A DNA stretch of 64,000 nucleotides from Paraspadella gotoi (taxonomy: Eukaryota > Chaetognatha): NCBI GenBank assembly GCA_051294375.1, contig JBJCIZ010000239.1:343078-407077 (forward strand), written 5' to 3'. How positions within the stretch are numbered: the first letter of the stretch is position 1; every line of letters begins with the position of its first letter. Shown piece by piece: positions 32,464-43,862 of this stretch. The notes under the pieces were generated by a model. That model worked only from the letters and a program-made list of their open reading frames with translations, ran no database searches and was not told the origin of the DNA. A program made the position numbers and the translations under genes.

Positions 32464-34316
32464 AGAAAGAGAGAGACAGAGACAGAAAAAAAAATCGATT
32501 CTGAGTTTTGAAAGGCGGAAGTTGACGTGAGTCCGATGAAGCTTTTAAACCAAGGTTGTCGAGGCTAAGTGACGTGAATGTCGTCGTCGTCATTGTCGTC
32601 TTTATCGTCGTCGTCTTTATCGTCGTCATTGTCGTCGTCTTTGTCTTCATTGGTATCTTCTTCGTTGTCGTAATCATCAATGTCATCGTAGTCGCTTTTT
32701 CGGCCTTTGTCGTATCATATTTTTGTTTACATTTTATGTCGCGTCACTGTCGTTGTCATTGTTATTGTCAACATTATTTACGTTTATCAAAGGAAGGTCG
32801 ACATAGTTTGGTGTTTGTTCATTTGTCATCATCTTGGATTCGTCGTCCTTGTTAAAAATCGTCATTTGTCATCGTCTTCTATATAATCTTCCTTATCATA
32901 ACCGCCGTTATTGTCATTATCATTGATGCCGTCTTCGTAAATTCGTCACTGTCGACACCATCATTTTCACTATTGTCGTCGTCAACATCGTCGTCCCCTT
33001 CTTCGTCATTGTCGTCATCGTCCCCATCGTAGTCTTCGTCGTTGTCGCCATTGTCGTCCCATCTTTGTCGTCATCGTCGTCCCAATCTTCGTCGTCCCCA
33101 TCGTTGTCATCGTCATTGTCGTCATCATCGTCGTCGTCGTCGCCACCATCGTCCCCTTCTTCGTCGTCATTGTCGTCGTCGCCATCGTCGTCCCCTTATT
33201 CGTCGTTGTCATAATCATTGTCGTTGTAGTTATCATCGTCCCCATCTTTGTCATCATCGTCATCATCGTCGTCCCCATCTTCGTCGTCATCATCGTCGTC
33301 GCCATCGTCGTCCCCATCTTCGTCGTCATCGTCGTCCCCATCTTCGTCGTCATCGTCATCGTCGTCTTCACGTACACATCCTTCCTCCAGACAAAACTCC
33401 GTTTCCTCTTTTTCTTCCTCCTCTTCGCGTTGACCTACTTGTCTCTCCAATTATGGCGGCCATATTCCTCGAATCTCGCATCACTGAGTCGTGACGCGAG
33501 GGTCACTCGCCTCTTCCTTCTTTCCTTTTTTTTTACCTTTTTTCCTTTTTTTTCTTTTTACTTATTCTCTCGCTTTTTTTATGGTTTCCTTTTTTATTGT
33601 TTCCTTTTTTTCTTTTTTCTTATTCTCTTGCTTTTTTTATTGTTTGCTTTTTTCTTTTTCCTTATTCTCCTGCTTTTTTATTGTTTGCTTTTTTTATTGT
33701 TTCCTTTTTTCTTTTCCTTATTCTCCTGCTTTTTTTTTGTTTCCTTTTTTTCTTTTCCCTATTCTTTTGCTCTTTTTATTGTTTCCTTTTTCTTTTTCCT
33801 TCTTTTCTTGCTATTTTTTATGGTTTGCTTTTTTTCTTTTTCCTTATTCTGTTATTTTTTTATTGTTTCCTTTTTTCTTTTAGTTTATTCTCTTAATTTT
33901 TTTATTGTTTGCTTTTTTTATTTTTCCTTATTCTCTTGCTTTTTTTTATTGTTTCCTTTTTTTTTCCTTATTCTCTTGCTTTTTTTATTGTTTCCTTTTT
34001 TCTTTTCTTTATTTTCTTGCTTCTTTCTTTTCTACTAGCTTTTTTCGTTATTAATTCTTTTCGATTTTTTTCCATTTTTCTCTATTCTTTTCTTTTTTTC
34101 TTCTTTTTTCCTTTTTCATCTTTTTTCATCTCCTTTTCCTCTTTTCCTCGTTCTTTATTTTCTCTTCCGCTCGTCCTGTTTCACCCTTGACTTTTGCCCT
34201 TTTTTTCTCGTTTGTTTCATAATTCGTTCATAATTCGTTCATAAGTTGTTTTGACAAAATCTTTTCTTTCGTCGTCGACTTTTTTAGACAAATATTTCGT
34301 CACTTTATTAGAGCCC

Positions 34317-34570
34317 TGTGGCAGCAAGACTTAAAGCTGCCTCACTGCTATCCGTCCTCAGCCTCGTCTCAATGGCTGAGCAGGCTAAATCATCTCATTT
34401 CCATCCGTGCGTCCCGGGTTCAATCCCTGGGTATCCCGGTTCTGGCTTAAATGTGACGGTGCCGGTATAAACATGCAGTGACAGGAGGCGGTCACTGAGG
34501 GTCCGCAGTCCTACGTCAGTTGGTGAGATACCCCGAGCCCCGGGTATCACACGCTATCCTCCCATTGCCT
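34317..34570 (+). mobile_element. tRNA-derived SINE, type 1 (copy 3, first)
   Basis: Same as 30336-30589. Confidence 0.8.
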
Positions 34571-34805
34571 AAAGTGGTGAGCCCTACTCTCAAACACGCA
34601 ACCGCTGCGCACCGTGCGCCCACGCTTACGTTGCTTAGGGTATGCATATCACGCCTATGCCCTACTTCTCTGGTAACGCTCCAGACTCGCTCGCTCGCTC
34701 GCCCGCTCGCTCTCACTATGGCAATGAGATCAAAATCTTCTCTCAGACATCTCCTCAGGATTGAGGCCCCTGTGGAGAAGTCTGGTGGGGGATCCTGTGG
34801 CAGCA

Positions 34806-35049
34806 AGACTTAAAGCTGCCTCACTGCGGTCCATCCTCAGCCTCGTCTCAATGGCTGAGCAGGCTAAATCATCTCATTTCCATCCGTGTGTCCCGATTCA
34901 ATCCCTGGGTATCCCGGTTCTGGCTTAAATGTGACGGTGCCGTTATAAACATGCCAGTGACAGGAGGCGGTCACTGAGGGTCCGCAGCCCCTACGCCAGT
35001 TGGTGAGATACCCTGCGCCCCGGGTATCACAGCTATCCTCCCGTTGCCA
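34806..35049 (+). mobile_element. tRNA-derived SINE, type 1 (copy 3, second)
   Basis: Same as 30825-31068. Confidence 0.8.
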
Positions 35050-35390
35050 TAGCCCATCTTTGTCAATGGGTGGGTCAGAAATCTGATTTGGGAATCTTCC
35101 CAAATCAAACTTTATTCAATGTATGAGAACACTTTGAATGGAATATTAATTTTTTGATATTTATTCATAAATAAGAAATATTAAAAATTGTTTTCTCTTT
35201 CTTTTCTTGTTGTTTCTTTTCCCTTTCTTTTTCCCTGCTTCCTTTTTTATTTCATTTTCTTCTTCTTCTCTTCTCTTCTCTTCTCTTCTCTTCTCTTCTC
35301 TTCTCTTCTCTTCTCTTCTCTTTCCCACCCTCAAAATCCCGTCAACTCACCAACCCCTTCCTACTCTCCCCCTCTCTCCCCCGAAAACAG

Positions 35391-35533
35391 TTGCCTTAAA
35401 CCCCCGCCACCACCACCACGATCCGGCGCCCTCTATCGGCGCGGGTTCCATCTCCGAGTCGGCGTCGGCGTCGACGTGACGACGCCGCATCCCAACTACG
35501 CCCATCCGGTCGTCAACAACCACGGCGCCGTCG
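35391..35533 (+). CDS. Receptor exon 8, assembly copy 3: His/Ser-rich tail segment
   Basis: Between CCGAAAACAG and GTCG|GTGAGT. It enters in phase 1, as the membrane exon requires, and leaves in phase 1. The consensus of the three copies reads VALNPRHHHHDPAPSIG, then ISESASAST, then HPNYAHPVVNNHGAVG: a His-, Ser- and Ala-rich, probably unstructured cytoplasmic segment. This copy lacks one G in TCGACGGTGACG, giving a false TGA; copies 1 and 2 have that G. No single copy is intact, but the consensus is open through both splice sites with matching phases, so the exon is considered real. Confidence 0.75.
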
Positions 35534-35555
35534 GTGAGTGGGTAGTGGAAGTGAG

Positions 35556-35810
35556 ATGATAAATGATTAATAATTAATGATGAAAAATGATAAATGATTA
35601 ATGATAAATGATGATAAATGATTAATGATAAATGATTAAAGATTAATGATTAATGATGATANNNNNNNNNNNNNNNNNNNNNNNNNAATGATGATAAATA
35701 ATTAATGATATATGATGATAAATGATTAATGATTAATGATAAATGATTAATGATAAATGATGATAAATGATTAATGATAAATAATAATAAATAATAAATG
35801 ATACAAACAC
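35556..35810. repeat. TAATGATAAATGA repeat with 25-N gap
   Basis: The same AT-rich array as 20930-21140. The gap is at 35662-35686. Confidence 0.9.
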
Positions 35811-36349
35811 GAGATACCGATAGATAAAACTGGCTATAAATTTATAAAATGAACTGCTGATATTAAATAATCAATAAAATCGATGAAATAGAAACCATAG
35901 ATACCATAAATACTATTATTATTATTTTATTTTTATAAAAATAAAAATAAAATAAAAATACTACTCCTGAAGCCTTTCATAGTGAAATAATTTATAAATT
36001 CTCCAGAAATAATTTACCCTGCAAATGGTTAATATAGTATTACTTGGGATCAAAGCAAGACAATCAATGAAATGCAGTCTGAAACTTTTTCCGATTTGAT
36101 AAACTTAGTTTATGTTTTTATTTGTCTGTTTGTTGGTATCTTTGTTAAGTTTACTTTTTTATTTGAGCTGCTTTGGCTCAAACAACGACAAAAAATCAAA
36201 ACAACACAAAAAAGTCCTATTTTTTTTTTCGCTTTCCCCTGAAAATGTTTCGAATTTCTTTATTTGTCGAAACCTTACCTCGCCCTTCCTCCTTTTCCCT
36301 CCTCCTCTTCCTCCTCCTCCTCCTTCTCCTCCTCCTCCACCTTTCACAG

Positions 36350-36470
36350 GTCATCATTCGTTCAATCACAACGGAAACCTGATGCTGAACGAAAGAGAAT
36401 TCCTTGCCAGTTATCACATGGGACCCTATCACAGCACTGCTTCCAACACTCTCAAAACCTTGCCACTCAG
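36350..36470 (+). CDS. Receptor exon 9, best copy
   Basis: Open from a (CCT)n/CTTTCACAG acceptor to CTCAG|GTAAGT. It enters in phase 1 and leaves in phase 2. The peptide begins GHHSFNHNGNLMLNEREFLA, then SYHMGPYHSTASNTLKTLPL. His/Asn/Ser-rich with Tyr residues, consistent with a flexible cytoplasmic tail. The frame continues from exon 8 and into exon 10 (SSASNGRG) without a stop, which fixes it. The last 17 bases and the donor are the start of the 56-bp tandem array. Confidence 0.8.
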
Positions 36471-36690
36471 GTAAGTTATCTATATACCAGCACTACATTA
36501 AATACTTTTAAAACCTTGCCACTAAGGTAAGTTATCTATATACCAGCACTACATTAAATACTTTTAAAACCTTGCCCCTCAGGTAAGTTATCTATATTCC
36601 AGCACGACATTAAATACTTTTAAAACCTTGCCACTCAGGTAAGTTATCTATATACCAGCCCTACATTAAATACTTTTAAAACCTTTAAAA
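36454..36690 (+). repeat. 56-bp tandem array repeating the exon 9 5' splice site
   Basis: Four units with GTAAGTTATC donors at 36471, 36527, 36583 and 36639, spaced exactly 56 bp. Each unit carries AAACCTTGCCACTCAG (or close) before the GT. A degraded further match, GACCACTCAGGTTGG, is near 36720. Reading on past the first donor in the exon frame gives AGG then TAA, so any transcript using donors 2-4 would stop at once. Whether the distal donors are used cannot be seen from sequence. Confidence 0.92.
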
Positions 36691-37257
36691 CCTTGGCACT
36701 TTAAAAAATCTCAAAACCAGACCACTCAGGTTGGTTAAACCACAATATTTATAGATTATAATCAGGTAAGCTTACAGGAAAAACAGCTTTTAATATTCAT
36801 ACATTGTTAAAATTTAACGACTCAGATATGCTCCTTGGTCTGGGGTTATAATTCTGGATAAGTCTGCGGGAAGTCCCCGGTTCAACTCTATTTTAAACAT
36901 AGAAAGCGCGAAAATTAATTCAATTATTAGCAATAGTATTAAAACAGCATCTCTTTAAACGTTTTTGTATTTTCCGTCGAGATTAAGGCAACAGTCAATC
37001 AAGAGAGAAAAAAAAATATCAAACTTGGGAATCATCCAAGTTTGCACTTGACATAATTCGATTGGAACTGATTTGATTTGAGAGAAAAAAGAAAATATTA
37101 GAAAGATCTTTCAACTTTCTCTTCCTTTTTTTTTTGCTTTTCTTTTCTTTAATCTTTCCTTATTTTCTTTCAAAGTTTCTCCCAGACATCCTCACTTTAT
37201 GTTCCTTTCAGTTCCAGCCTTTTCCTTTCTCTTGTTAATTTTTTTTCTTCCTTTTTT

Positions 37258-38233
37258 GGCCTTATTTTTCCAGAACGTCCCATTTCATCTTAAATCAGGA
37301 ATCACTAAATTATGGTTAAAGATTAGGTTAAGGATTAGGTTAGTGATATTAAGATTAAGTTTGGAATCAAAATTTAGCAGTTATATATTGAAAACTATCA
37401 TATTAGTAAATACTAATTTGTAGTTATTTTTATTTTTTTACAAATATAGTAGCCCAGTCAGCTTATTTTATAAATAGTACAACCCTTATCTAATGTCAAA
37501 CTTTCAAAATGTTTTTTTTTTAATTCTGAGAACAGATTCAGATTCCTCGTCAAAAGTTGATAGAATAAAATATAAATCTTTTTCATTAAGTAGGTTGTGA
37601 GATGGAAATCTGTGCATCGATGTAGAGAGATGAGTAGAGAGTATTTATAGTTCGTAAGCATTGATAAAGATGAAAAGTTTGTTGGAATTAATGGATTGTG
37701 TTTTGTGTCGTATATAGTGGGAGACTAAATAGCTAGTTCTGAAAGAGAGGGATTTATGTAGCTTTCTCGTGGCAAACGTGGTTATTAGGCAAAGGAATCC
37801 AAATCGGTTCTATTAGATATAGATTAGTGAAGGAATGTGCGTAGGTCTATTGTAGAATAGCTGAATGTTATAGACAATTATATAGCTTATTACTATATAT
37901 AGAAATATACATTGGCTGGTGCCACTTATATATAAAATTAAAATAATAATTTACCAAATGTATTTTTATTGAATTTTTATTTTCATATTTTTTGTGCTAA
38001 AATTTTACTTCACATTTTCACATGCTCTAATGAGTGATTCATTAAGTTAGGCGACTAGGGTTTAAAGTTCAGAGGATAATTACAGATCGATATTTTAGGG
38101 TTAGGATTGATTTACAGATCAAGGATTAGGCTATAGTTTCTTATAAATATATATTTAAGTGAATACTAAAATTAAAATTACATTCTGGATAAAAAAAACG
38201 AAAGAAAGGGCGCTGTTCTTAAGAAAGAGGGGC
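37258..38233 (+). mobile_element. TIR element, TTTTCCAGAACGCC family, copy B in module copy 3
   Basis: Counterpart of 22568-23424. The left 330 bases agree well. The part from about 37585 to 37900 reads quite differently (GAGATGGAAATCTGTGCATC and so on) before agreement resumes at ATTGGCTGGTGCC. The right end is noisy (GGCGCTGTTCTTAAGAAAGA). Confidence 0.6.
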
Positions 38234-38345
38234 CCGTTTACTCTCTGGCTCTCTTCCGCCACCAGTAATATTAAAACCTAATCGACACAAATTCAGAAAT
38301 TCATCAACCAAATATTCCCCTTTCTCTTCTCGTCTCTCTTCTCTC

Positions 38346-38404
<59 letters not shown>

Positions 38405-38405
<1 letters not shown>

Positions 38406-38526
38406 ATCGCAGCGCCTCTAACGGTCGCGGCCACAACACTCTGACTCCGAAACAAAACGACAATCAGATTCCTTGATCGCTCGGGCGGTTCTTGAAACGG
38501 CCCTGTTTCGCTAAACACAATTCCAG
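38405..38526 (+). CDS. Receptor exon 10, assembly copy 3 (noisy)
   Basis: After a (CT)n tract and CACCCGATCGCAG. It supports GRGHNTLTPKQNDNQ, which copy 1 lacks through an indel, but then loses the frame (TTCTTGAAACGG for TTCCTTGGAAACGG). With copy 1 it gives a consensus tail segment ending AEHNSR. Same donor, TTCCAG|GTCCTT. Confidence 0.55.
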
Positions 38527-38589
38527 GTCCTTAATCTTGTTTGTTGTCTTGTTTTGCTTTTTTTTTGTTTTTTTTTTTGTGGCTGCAAG

Positions 38590-39530
38590 CAGCGGCGAGA
38601 GGGAGGAGGAGGAGGGAACGCGCGAGGGGAGAGGGAGAGGGGGAGAGAGGGAGAGAGAGAGTGGGAGGGGGAGGGAGAGGGAGGAGAAAGAGGGGGAGGG
38701 GAGAAAGGGAGGGAGGGGGAGAGAGGGAGAGGGAGAGAGAGGAGGGGAGGAGGAGGCGAGGAGGGAGGGGAGAAGAGGGAGGGGAGGGGAGAAAAGGGAG
38801 AAGGGGAAGGGGGAGAGGAGGGAGGGGGAGGAGGGAAGGTGAGAGAGAGGGAGAGGAGGAGTAGGGAGGAGGAGAGAGAGGAGTAGGGAAGAGAGGGAGG
38901 GGCGACTAGAGGGAGTGAGGGAGAGGGGGGCATGGGAAGAGGAGAGGAGAGAGGGGAGAGGAGGGGGAGAACGAGGAGAGGAGTGGGAACTATGAGGAGA
39001 GAGAGTACAGGTGTAAGCGCAAGGGGGGGGGAGTGATGGCAGCGATATGAGACGGGAGCACGGATTGAGCGTAGAAGCGATGAGAAAGTTAGAGGAGGGG
39101 TAGAGAGTTGAGAGAGCCATCGTAATAGAGGAGGAGGAGGGGGAGAGAGTAGGAGGGGAGGAAAGGGAAGAGGGGAGGGGGAGAGAGAGTGGAGGGGAGA
39201 TGAGGAGGCGTGAGAGAGGGAGAGGGAGAGAGGGAGAGGGGAGGGGAAGGAGAGAGTGGAGGGAGGAGGGGAGAAAGAGGGGGGAGGAGCGGAGGGAGGA
39301 GGAGGGGGGAGAGGAGGGAGAGGGGGGGAGGGGTGAGCAGGAGGGAGCGGTGGAGAGAGAGGAGGGTGAGAGGGGAGGAGAGGGAATTGCGGGAGAGGAG
39401 AGAGGGAGGGTGAGAGGAGGGGGAGTAGAGGGAGGGCTAAGAGGGGGAAGTGAAGAGAAGGGAGGTGAGAGGAAAAGGGAGGTAGAGAGGGACATGGGGA
39501 GAGGGAGAGTAGGGAAGGGAGGGAACGAGG
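38590..39530. repeat. Polypurine tract, module copy 3 version
   Basis: Counterpart of 23770-24610, with scattered C and T bases, especially at 38890-39130. That pattern looks like uncorrected read error and not sequence turnover. Confidence 0.85.
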
Positions 39531-40015
39531 AAAAGTTCAAAAACAAGAGGCGGGAAAGAAAATTGCGAAAAAAAATGGAGGTCGACATCTTTTCTTTTCT
39601 TTACTCGAAAAATTTTATTTTTTTGAAAGAAAAAAAAATTATGCGTCTCGACTCTGTTGTTTATGACTTTTTTTTTCTATTATTTAAAATATTTTAAGTA
39701 TTTTTCTTTTAAAGTATTGGGTAGAACAATGATTAAATTTTATTGGCAATGTTATTATTTTTTTTTCGAAACGATATTAGTGCCCCAAAAAAATTTCTAT
39801 ATTGAGATATTAACCGAGCACTAAAAAAAATAGGCAGCGCGATTATAGCCTCGCAATGTTGTATGATATAAGAATTATCCATATATCTCCATGTATATCC
39901 ATACATCCATATATCATCCATATAATTTATATTATTTATTATTTAAATTATTTAAATTATTTATTATAATTTGAAGTAATAATTGCTTAATCTTAACAAC
40001 CAAGCCGCAAAAAAA
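39531..40015. other. AT-rich intron, no gene seen
   Basis: Counterpart of 24620-25075 with small indels. Confidence 0.65.
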
Positions 40016-41085
40016 AAGACTAGGGGGATGGTGGAGGGAGTAGAGAGGGAGGATACGGAAGGAGGATAGGGCAGACGTAAGTGGGTGAGGAATACGGGGG
40101 AAGAGTGGGAAGAGGACAGGTGGGAGGAGAAGAGGAGTGATAGGGAAGCAGGTGGGTGGGAATAGGGGGGAAGAGTGGGAGGCAGGGGGAGGATAGTTGA
40201 GGATAGGCTAATGGCATGAGAAATGGGTGGATAGGGAGGAAGTAGTGGAAGAGAGGAGGGTGTAGATATGAAAAGGGGAGGACTAAGGGGAGAGAAGTCA
40301 TTTGGTGATTTTTAGGGGGAAGTAGGTGGGCGAGGCTGAGATGGGAGGGAGAGAGGAGGATAGGTGGAGAAAAAGCTGGGGGTGGCTAGTATGCACGAGA
40401 GTGTTTTGAGAAGTGTTGTTATTGTGGGAAAAGGTTGTATCACATTAGAAGGGAGAGGGGAGGATACTTATAAAGGGGGAGAGTGAAATGTCGGGTGAAG
40501 CTACCAAGCTAGTAATTAGAGGTGTAAAATGAGTGGATGGAAGTTTAATCGGAGGCGTTTTAAGCTATTGAAGAATCGATGTTAAAATAGGAGCTACCGG
40601 AGTATATTCAATAGAAATTAGAGAATGGGAAAGCATTAAAGAGATCAGAGTAATAAGGCTTTATGTAAAGAGAGAGGAAGTTTAAAACATGTAGGTTAGA
40701 AATGTAGAATTGAGAAGTATTTTTGAAAAGGAACGGGTTCATGTCGAATTATTCCGGACCCACCCGTTTCCAAGAGTTTGTAAATAGTTCACTTTTTATG
40801 ATTGTATTAACAGCTTGATTTCGTACTTCTGTTGGTAGGTTTCTTTTGCCCANNNNNNNNNNNNNNNNNNNNNNNNNATAGGGGAGAAAAGAGTGAGGAG
40901 GTGCAGAATGCAGAGGAAGATTTTGAGGATTAGGGAGAGAGAAAGTGGGGGCGATAGGGGGAAAGAGTGGGAGGAGGTAGGAGGCAGCGGGTGGACCCAG
41001 ATGGCGAGATACAGATGGGAGGCAGGCCGGTTTTGAAATGCTGGCTGGCGTTGTTAGAGTGTTAAAGCGTCCCCGTGTCTTGTAG
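40016..41085. repeat. Purine-rich minisatellite and intron before exon 11
   Basis: Units such as GATAGGGGGGAAGAGTGGGA (reverse complement of the 25-kb CT-rich units) at about 40021-40345 and again at 40880-40985, separated by noisy AT-rich sequence and a 25-N gap at 40853-40877. The last part up to 41085 leads into the CTTGTAG acceptor of exon 11. Confidence 0.7.
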
Positions 41086-41347
41086 GTCGTAACCAAAGGG
41101 ACCCTCGTGACCCACTACAACGGCGATTCTTCCTCCGTCACGACCACCGCTCTCTCTCCCGCTCTGACGCTCACTTCCCCCGAGACGACGTCGACGCTGA
41201 CTCGCGGCGTCACGCCCAAACCCCGCGGCGCCGGAACGCCGGGATCTTCGTTGGGGAGGCCCTCGAAGAAGGCGAAGACGGGGGCGTCGACGGCGACGTT
41301 GACGACGGCGTTGATCTCTCACGACGGCGTCTCGAAACCAGTGACGA
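41086..41347 (+). CDS. Receptor exon 11: Ser/Thr-rich tail
   Basis: Between TGTCTTGTAG and ACGA|GTGAGG, 262 bp, phase 0 in, phase 1 out. The peptide starts VVTKGTLVTHYNGDSSSV and is rich in Thr, Ser, Pro and Lys (TPKPRGAGTPGSSLGRPSKK, then ALISHDGVSKPVT). A second frame is also open but gives Arg/Asp runs typical of an off-frame reading of GC-rich DNA. The Ser/Thr frame joins exon 12 in phase and ends in a sensible stop, so it is preferred. The exon is single-copy in the window. Its entry phase does not match exon 10 as written. Confidence 0.75.
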
Positions 41348-41389
41348 GTGAGGGGGCGGGAAGAGGGGGGGTAAATGGGTGGAGTTGAT

Positions 41390-41700
41390 CGATTGGTTGG
41401 TTGATTTTTTTTTTGATTGGTATGTTCGTTGGTTCATTGGGTTTTTTTCTCGTTGATTGGTCGATTGGTTGGTTGATTGGTTTTATTCGTTGATTTGATC
41501 GATGATTGATTAATTGGTTTTTACATTGGTTGGCTGACTGGTTTATTCGTTTGTTTGTTTGCTGGTTGGTTGATTGGTTTTATTCATTGATTTGTTCAAC
41601 GGTTGATTAATGGGTTTTTACATTGGTTGGCTGACTGGTTTATTCGTTTGTTGGTTCGTTGGTTGGTTGATTGGTTTAATTCATTTGTTGATTCTTTCTT
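41390..41700. repeat. TTGGTTGATTGG-type repeat
   Basis: Degenerate GATTGGTT/TTCGTTGG units in the last receptor intron, including a longer repeated phrase ACATTGGTTGGCTGACTGG at 41523 and 41622. Confidence 0.85.
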
Positions 41701-41722
41701 CCCCTTCTTTTTTTGGTATCAG

Positions 41723-41772
41723 CGCTTGAAAACGCCATCAACGGTAAGGACAGTCCCGCCACTTCCGTTTGA
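41723..41772 (+). CDS. Receptor exon 12: C-terminus with PDZ-ligand form
   Basis: Acceptor TTTTTTGGTATCAG. The exon completes a Thr codon split by the intron and reads TLENAINGKDSPATSV followed by TGA. The last three residues, Thr-Ser-Val, fit the class I PDZ-binding pattern Ser/Thr-x-hydrophobic, usual for neuronal adhesion receptors. A GT inside the exon (AACG|GTAAGG at 41743) is a strong donor-like site, so an alternative form that skips this terminus is conceivable. The in-frame stop 30 bases on favours a terminal exon. Confidence 0.75.
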
Positions 41773-42380
41773 CGCTTTTTGACTCCGCGTCTTCGTCGTC
41801 TTCATCGTCGTCGTCGTCGTTTTCATCGTCGTCGTCGTCGTCCGCCCTCATCGCCCATCGGCAACTCGTGACGCACAGAAAAAAAAACCGGACAAACGGA
41901 CTCTCTCGTTCGGAAGAGAGAGATACCGGACTTCTTGGAACGAATTGACAAAAAAAAAAAAAATCTCGAAAAACTAAAAAAGAAATTCACGGGGAAAAGA
42001 AATTTTTACTGGTGCTACTATTCATTTTCTCCCTCGCAGCTCCGAATCCCTTTTGCCTCCATTCCCGGCTTCTTGAAAAATCATGACGGAATTAACGCCT
42101 CACTCCTCCCAAAAAAAATGGCGACGTCGAATTTTTTTTTTAAAAAATCGCCTCCTTTTTTTCTTGTCCCCCCCTTTCCTCCGATCCGTTCCTACCTCTC
42201 GCCCTTTTCTTTTTTCCATTGGCTCCCTGCGTCCAGTCCGTTCCTACCTCTTACGCCCTCTTTTTTTGTTTTTTTCTTACTATTTCTTTTAATCTTGCTT
42301 CGATCTTGCTTTCATAATTCTTTCTTTCTCTTTTTTTTTTTCCACTTATTTGTTTTTTTCTCCTCTGGTTCTGTTCGTTC

Positions 42381-42419
<39 letters not shown>

Positions 42420-42720
42420 TTCTCACACTTTCCTTAAAAAAAGTTTCTTAGTTTTCTTTCTCTTCTCTCTCTCCTTGGTTATTTTCTCTTTTTTTTAAAC
42501 TTCTGCCAGAAGTTCTGGTCATTCTATTCTATTTATTTCTTTCCTCCCATCTTCCTTTTTCTCTTTTAAATCTTCCTCTCCCTTTTCCTACTTTCCTTTC
42601 TTCTCTCCTTCCGCTAAACGAGTTCGACTTGGATATTTTTAGTTTCTCAACTTTTTCGCTCACCTTTCGAGTTTGAGCGAAAAATTAAGATAATCTTTTT
42701 AATAAAGTTTTTCTCTCTCT
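41773..42720 (+). other. Probable 3' UTR of the receptor gene
   Basis: Begins with a GTC/TTC-rich run (41786-41845), followed by T/C-rich sequence. AATAAA at 42701-42706 and again at 42743-42748 are possible poly(A) signals. The frame MERIDKKKKNLEKLKKK at 41935 has no support as a gene. Confidence 0.4.
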
Positions 42721-43801
42721 CTCTCTATTCGCCACAAGCCGAAATAAATAAAAAAAAACAACCTAAATATTATCATAATTCGCATTAATATTTTTTTTTG
42801 TACTACCGTCGACAAGTTGTGCCCTTCGCTATTTTGCTGAGAAAATGTATATATAAATTGATAAATAAAAAAACCCCAAATTCTCAAAAAACAAAAAACA
42901 ACAAAAAACAACAACAAAAAACAAATAATGTTCTAATTTACGATTGACGATTATCAGGTTCCTAATGACCCATCCTAATGACCCTAAGTCCTTTTTATGA
43001 CCCGGTAACCCCGGTACCCCCCATGCATTATCTTAATTTATTTTTCGAATACATTGGGTTGATTATAATCAGTTATATACTTGAATTTTCATTGTTTAAA
43101 TCTAATTACAATCGTTTTAATTTCAAAGACGATTGGATTTCTATCTAGAGTTATGGTAAATCGAATCCTAGTTTTAAAAAACCAAATTAATTAATTAATT
43201 AATTAGTTAATTAATTAATAAAATAATTATTTAATTAATTAATTAATTAATCTGGTAAATCCTATCTTAGTTTTAAAAAAACAATTTAATTAATATTTGG
43301 TAAATAGAATCCTAGTTTTAAAAATCCAATTTAATTAATATTATTTCGAATCATTTCGCTGACATTTTCTCATCAACCTTCCCCCGTCGAATATGAGACA
43401 TAAAAAAAACGTGCGTTTGTTCGTTTTTATAATCTTTGTTTTTTTTTTTGTTTTTTTTTTATCGTTTTGGATCTTCCCTGAATTTGTACTCTGTGATAAT
43501 ATTTCCCATTGTCCTTTTTGAATCACTGTCAATCAAATTCTCTCTTTAGTCAACTTATGTGTTTTGTCTCAATAAAATTGTTTTGTCTCTCATCTTAAGA
43601 GGAAAAAAATTGTTTTTTTTTTAAAAACTTTATCCTAGTTTGTTTTGGATCAGTTACAAAGAGATCTACGCAAACCGATCTGAAAAAAAAAGAATAATGA
43701 TTTTTATTAATGTTGTAACTTGTAAAGGAACATCACAAGTCGGGTCAATTTTTTCCGAGTGCCATCATACCATAGTAAATTTGTTTTTACTTTTATATTT
43801 A

Positions 43802-43805
<4 letters not shown>

Positions 43806-43862
<57 letters not shown>
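43806..43862. repeat. (TTA)n microsatellite
   Basis: About 18 perfect TTA units. Confidence 0.98.

Larger units (their letters stand above)
31671..35651. repeat. Module copy 3 (contiguous with exons 8-11)
   Basis: Second member of the 3,981-bp tandem pair. Unlike copy 2 it continues downstream through exon 9, the splice-site array, a TIR element, exon 10 and, after more intron, exons 11 and 12. Its 35391-36730 stretch has better frames than copy 1. This is probably the version closest to the true locus. Confidence 0.9.

Noticed and set aside
38464-39588. 374-codon - strand frame of the same kind
   Set aside because: Second copy of the polypurine tract; composition effect only.
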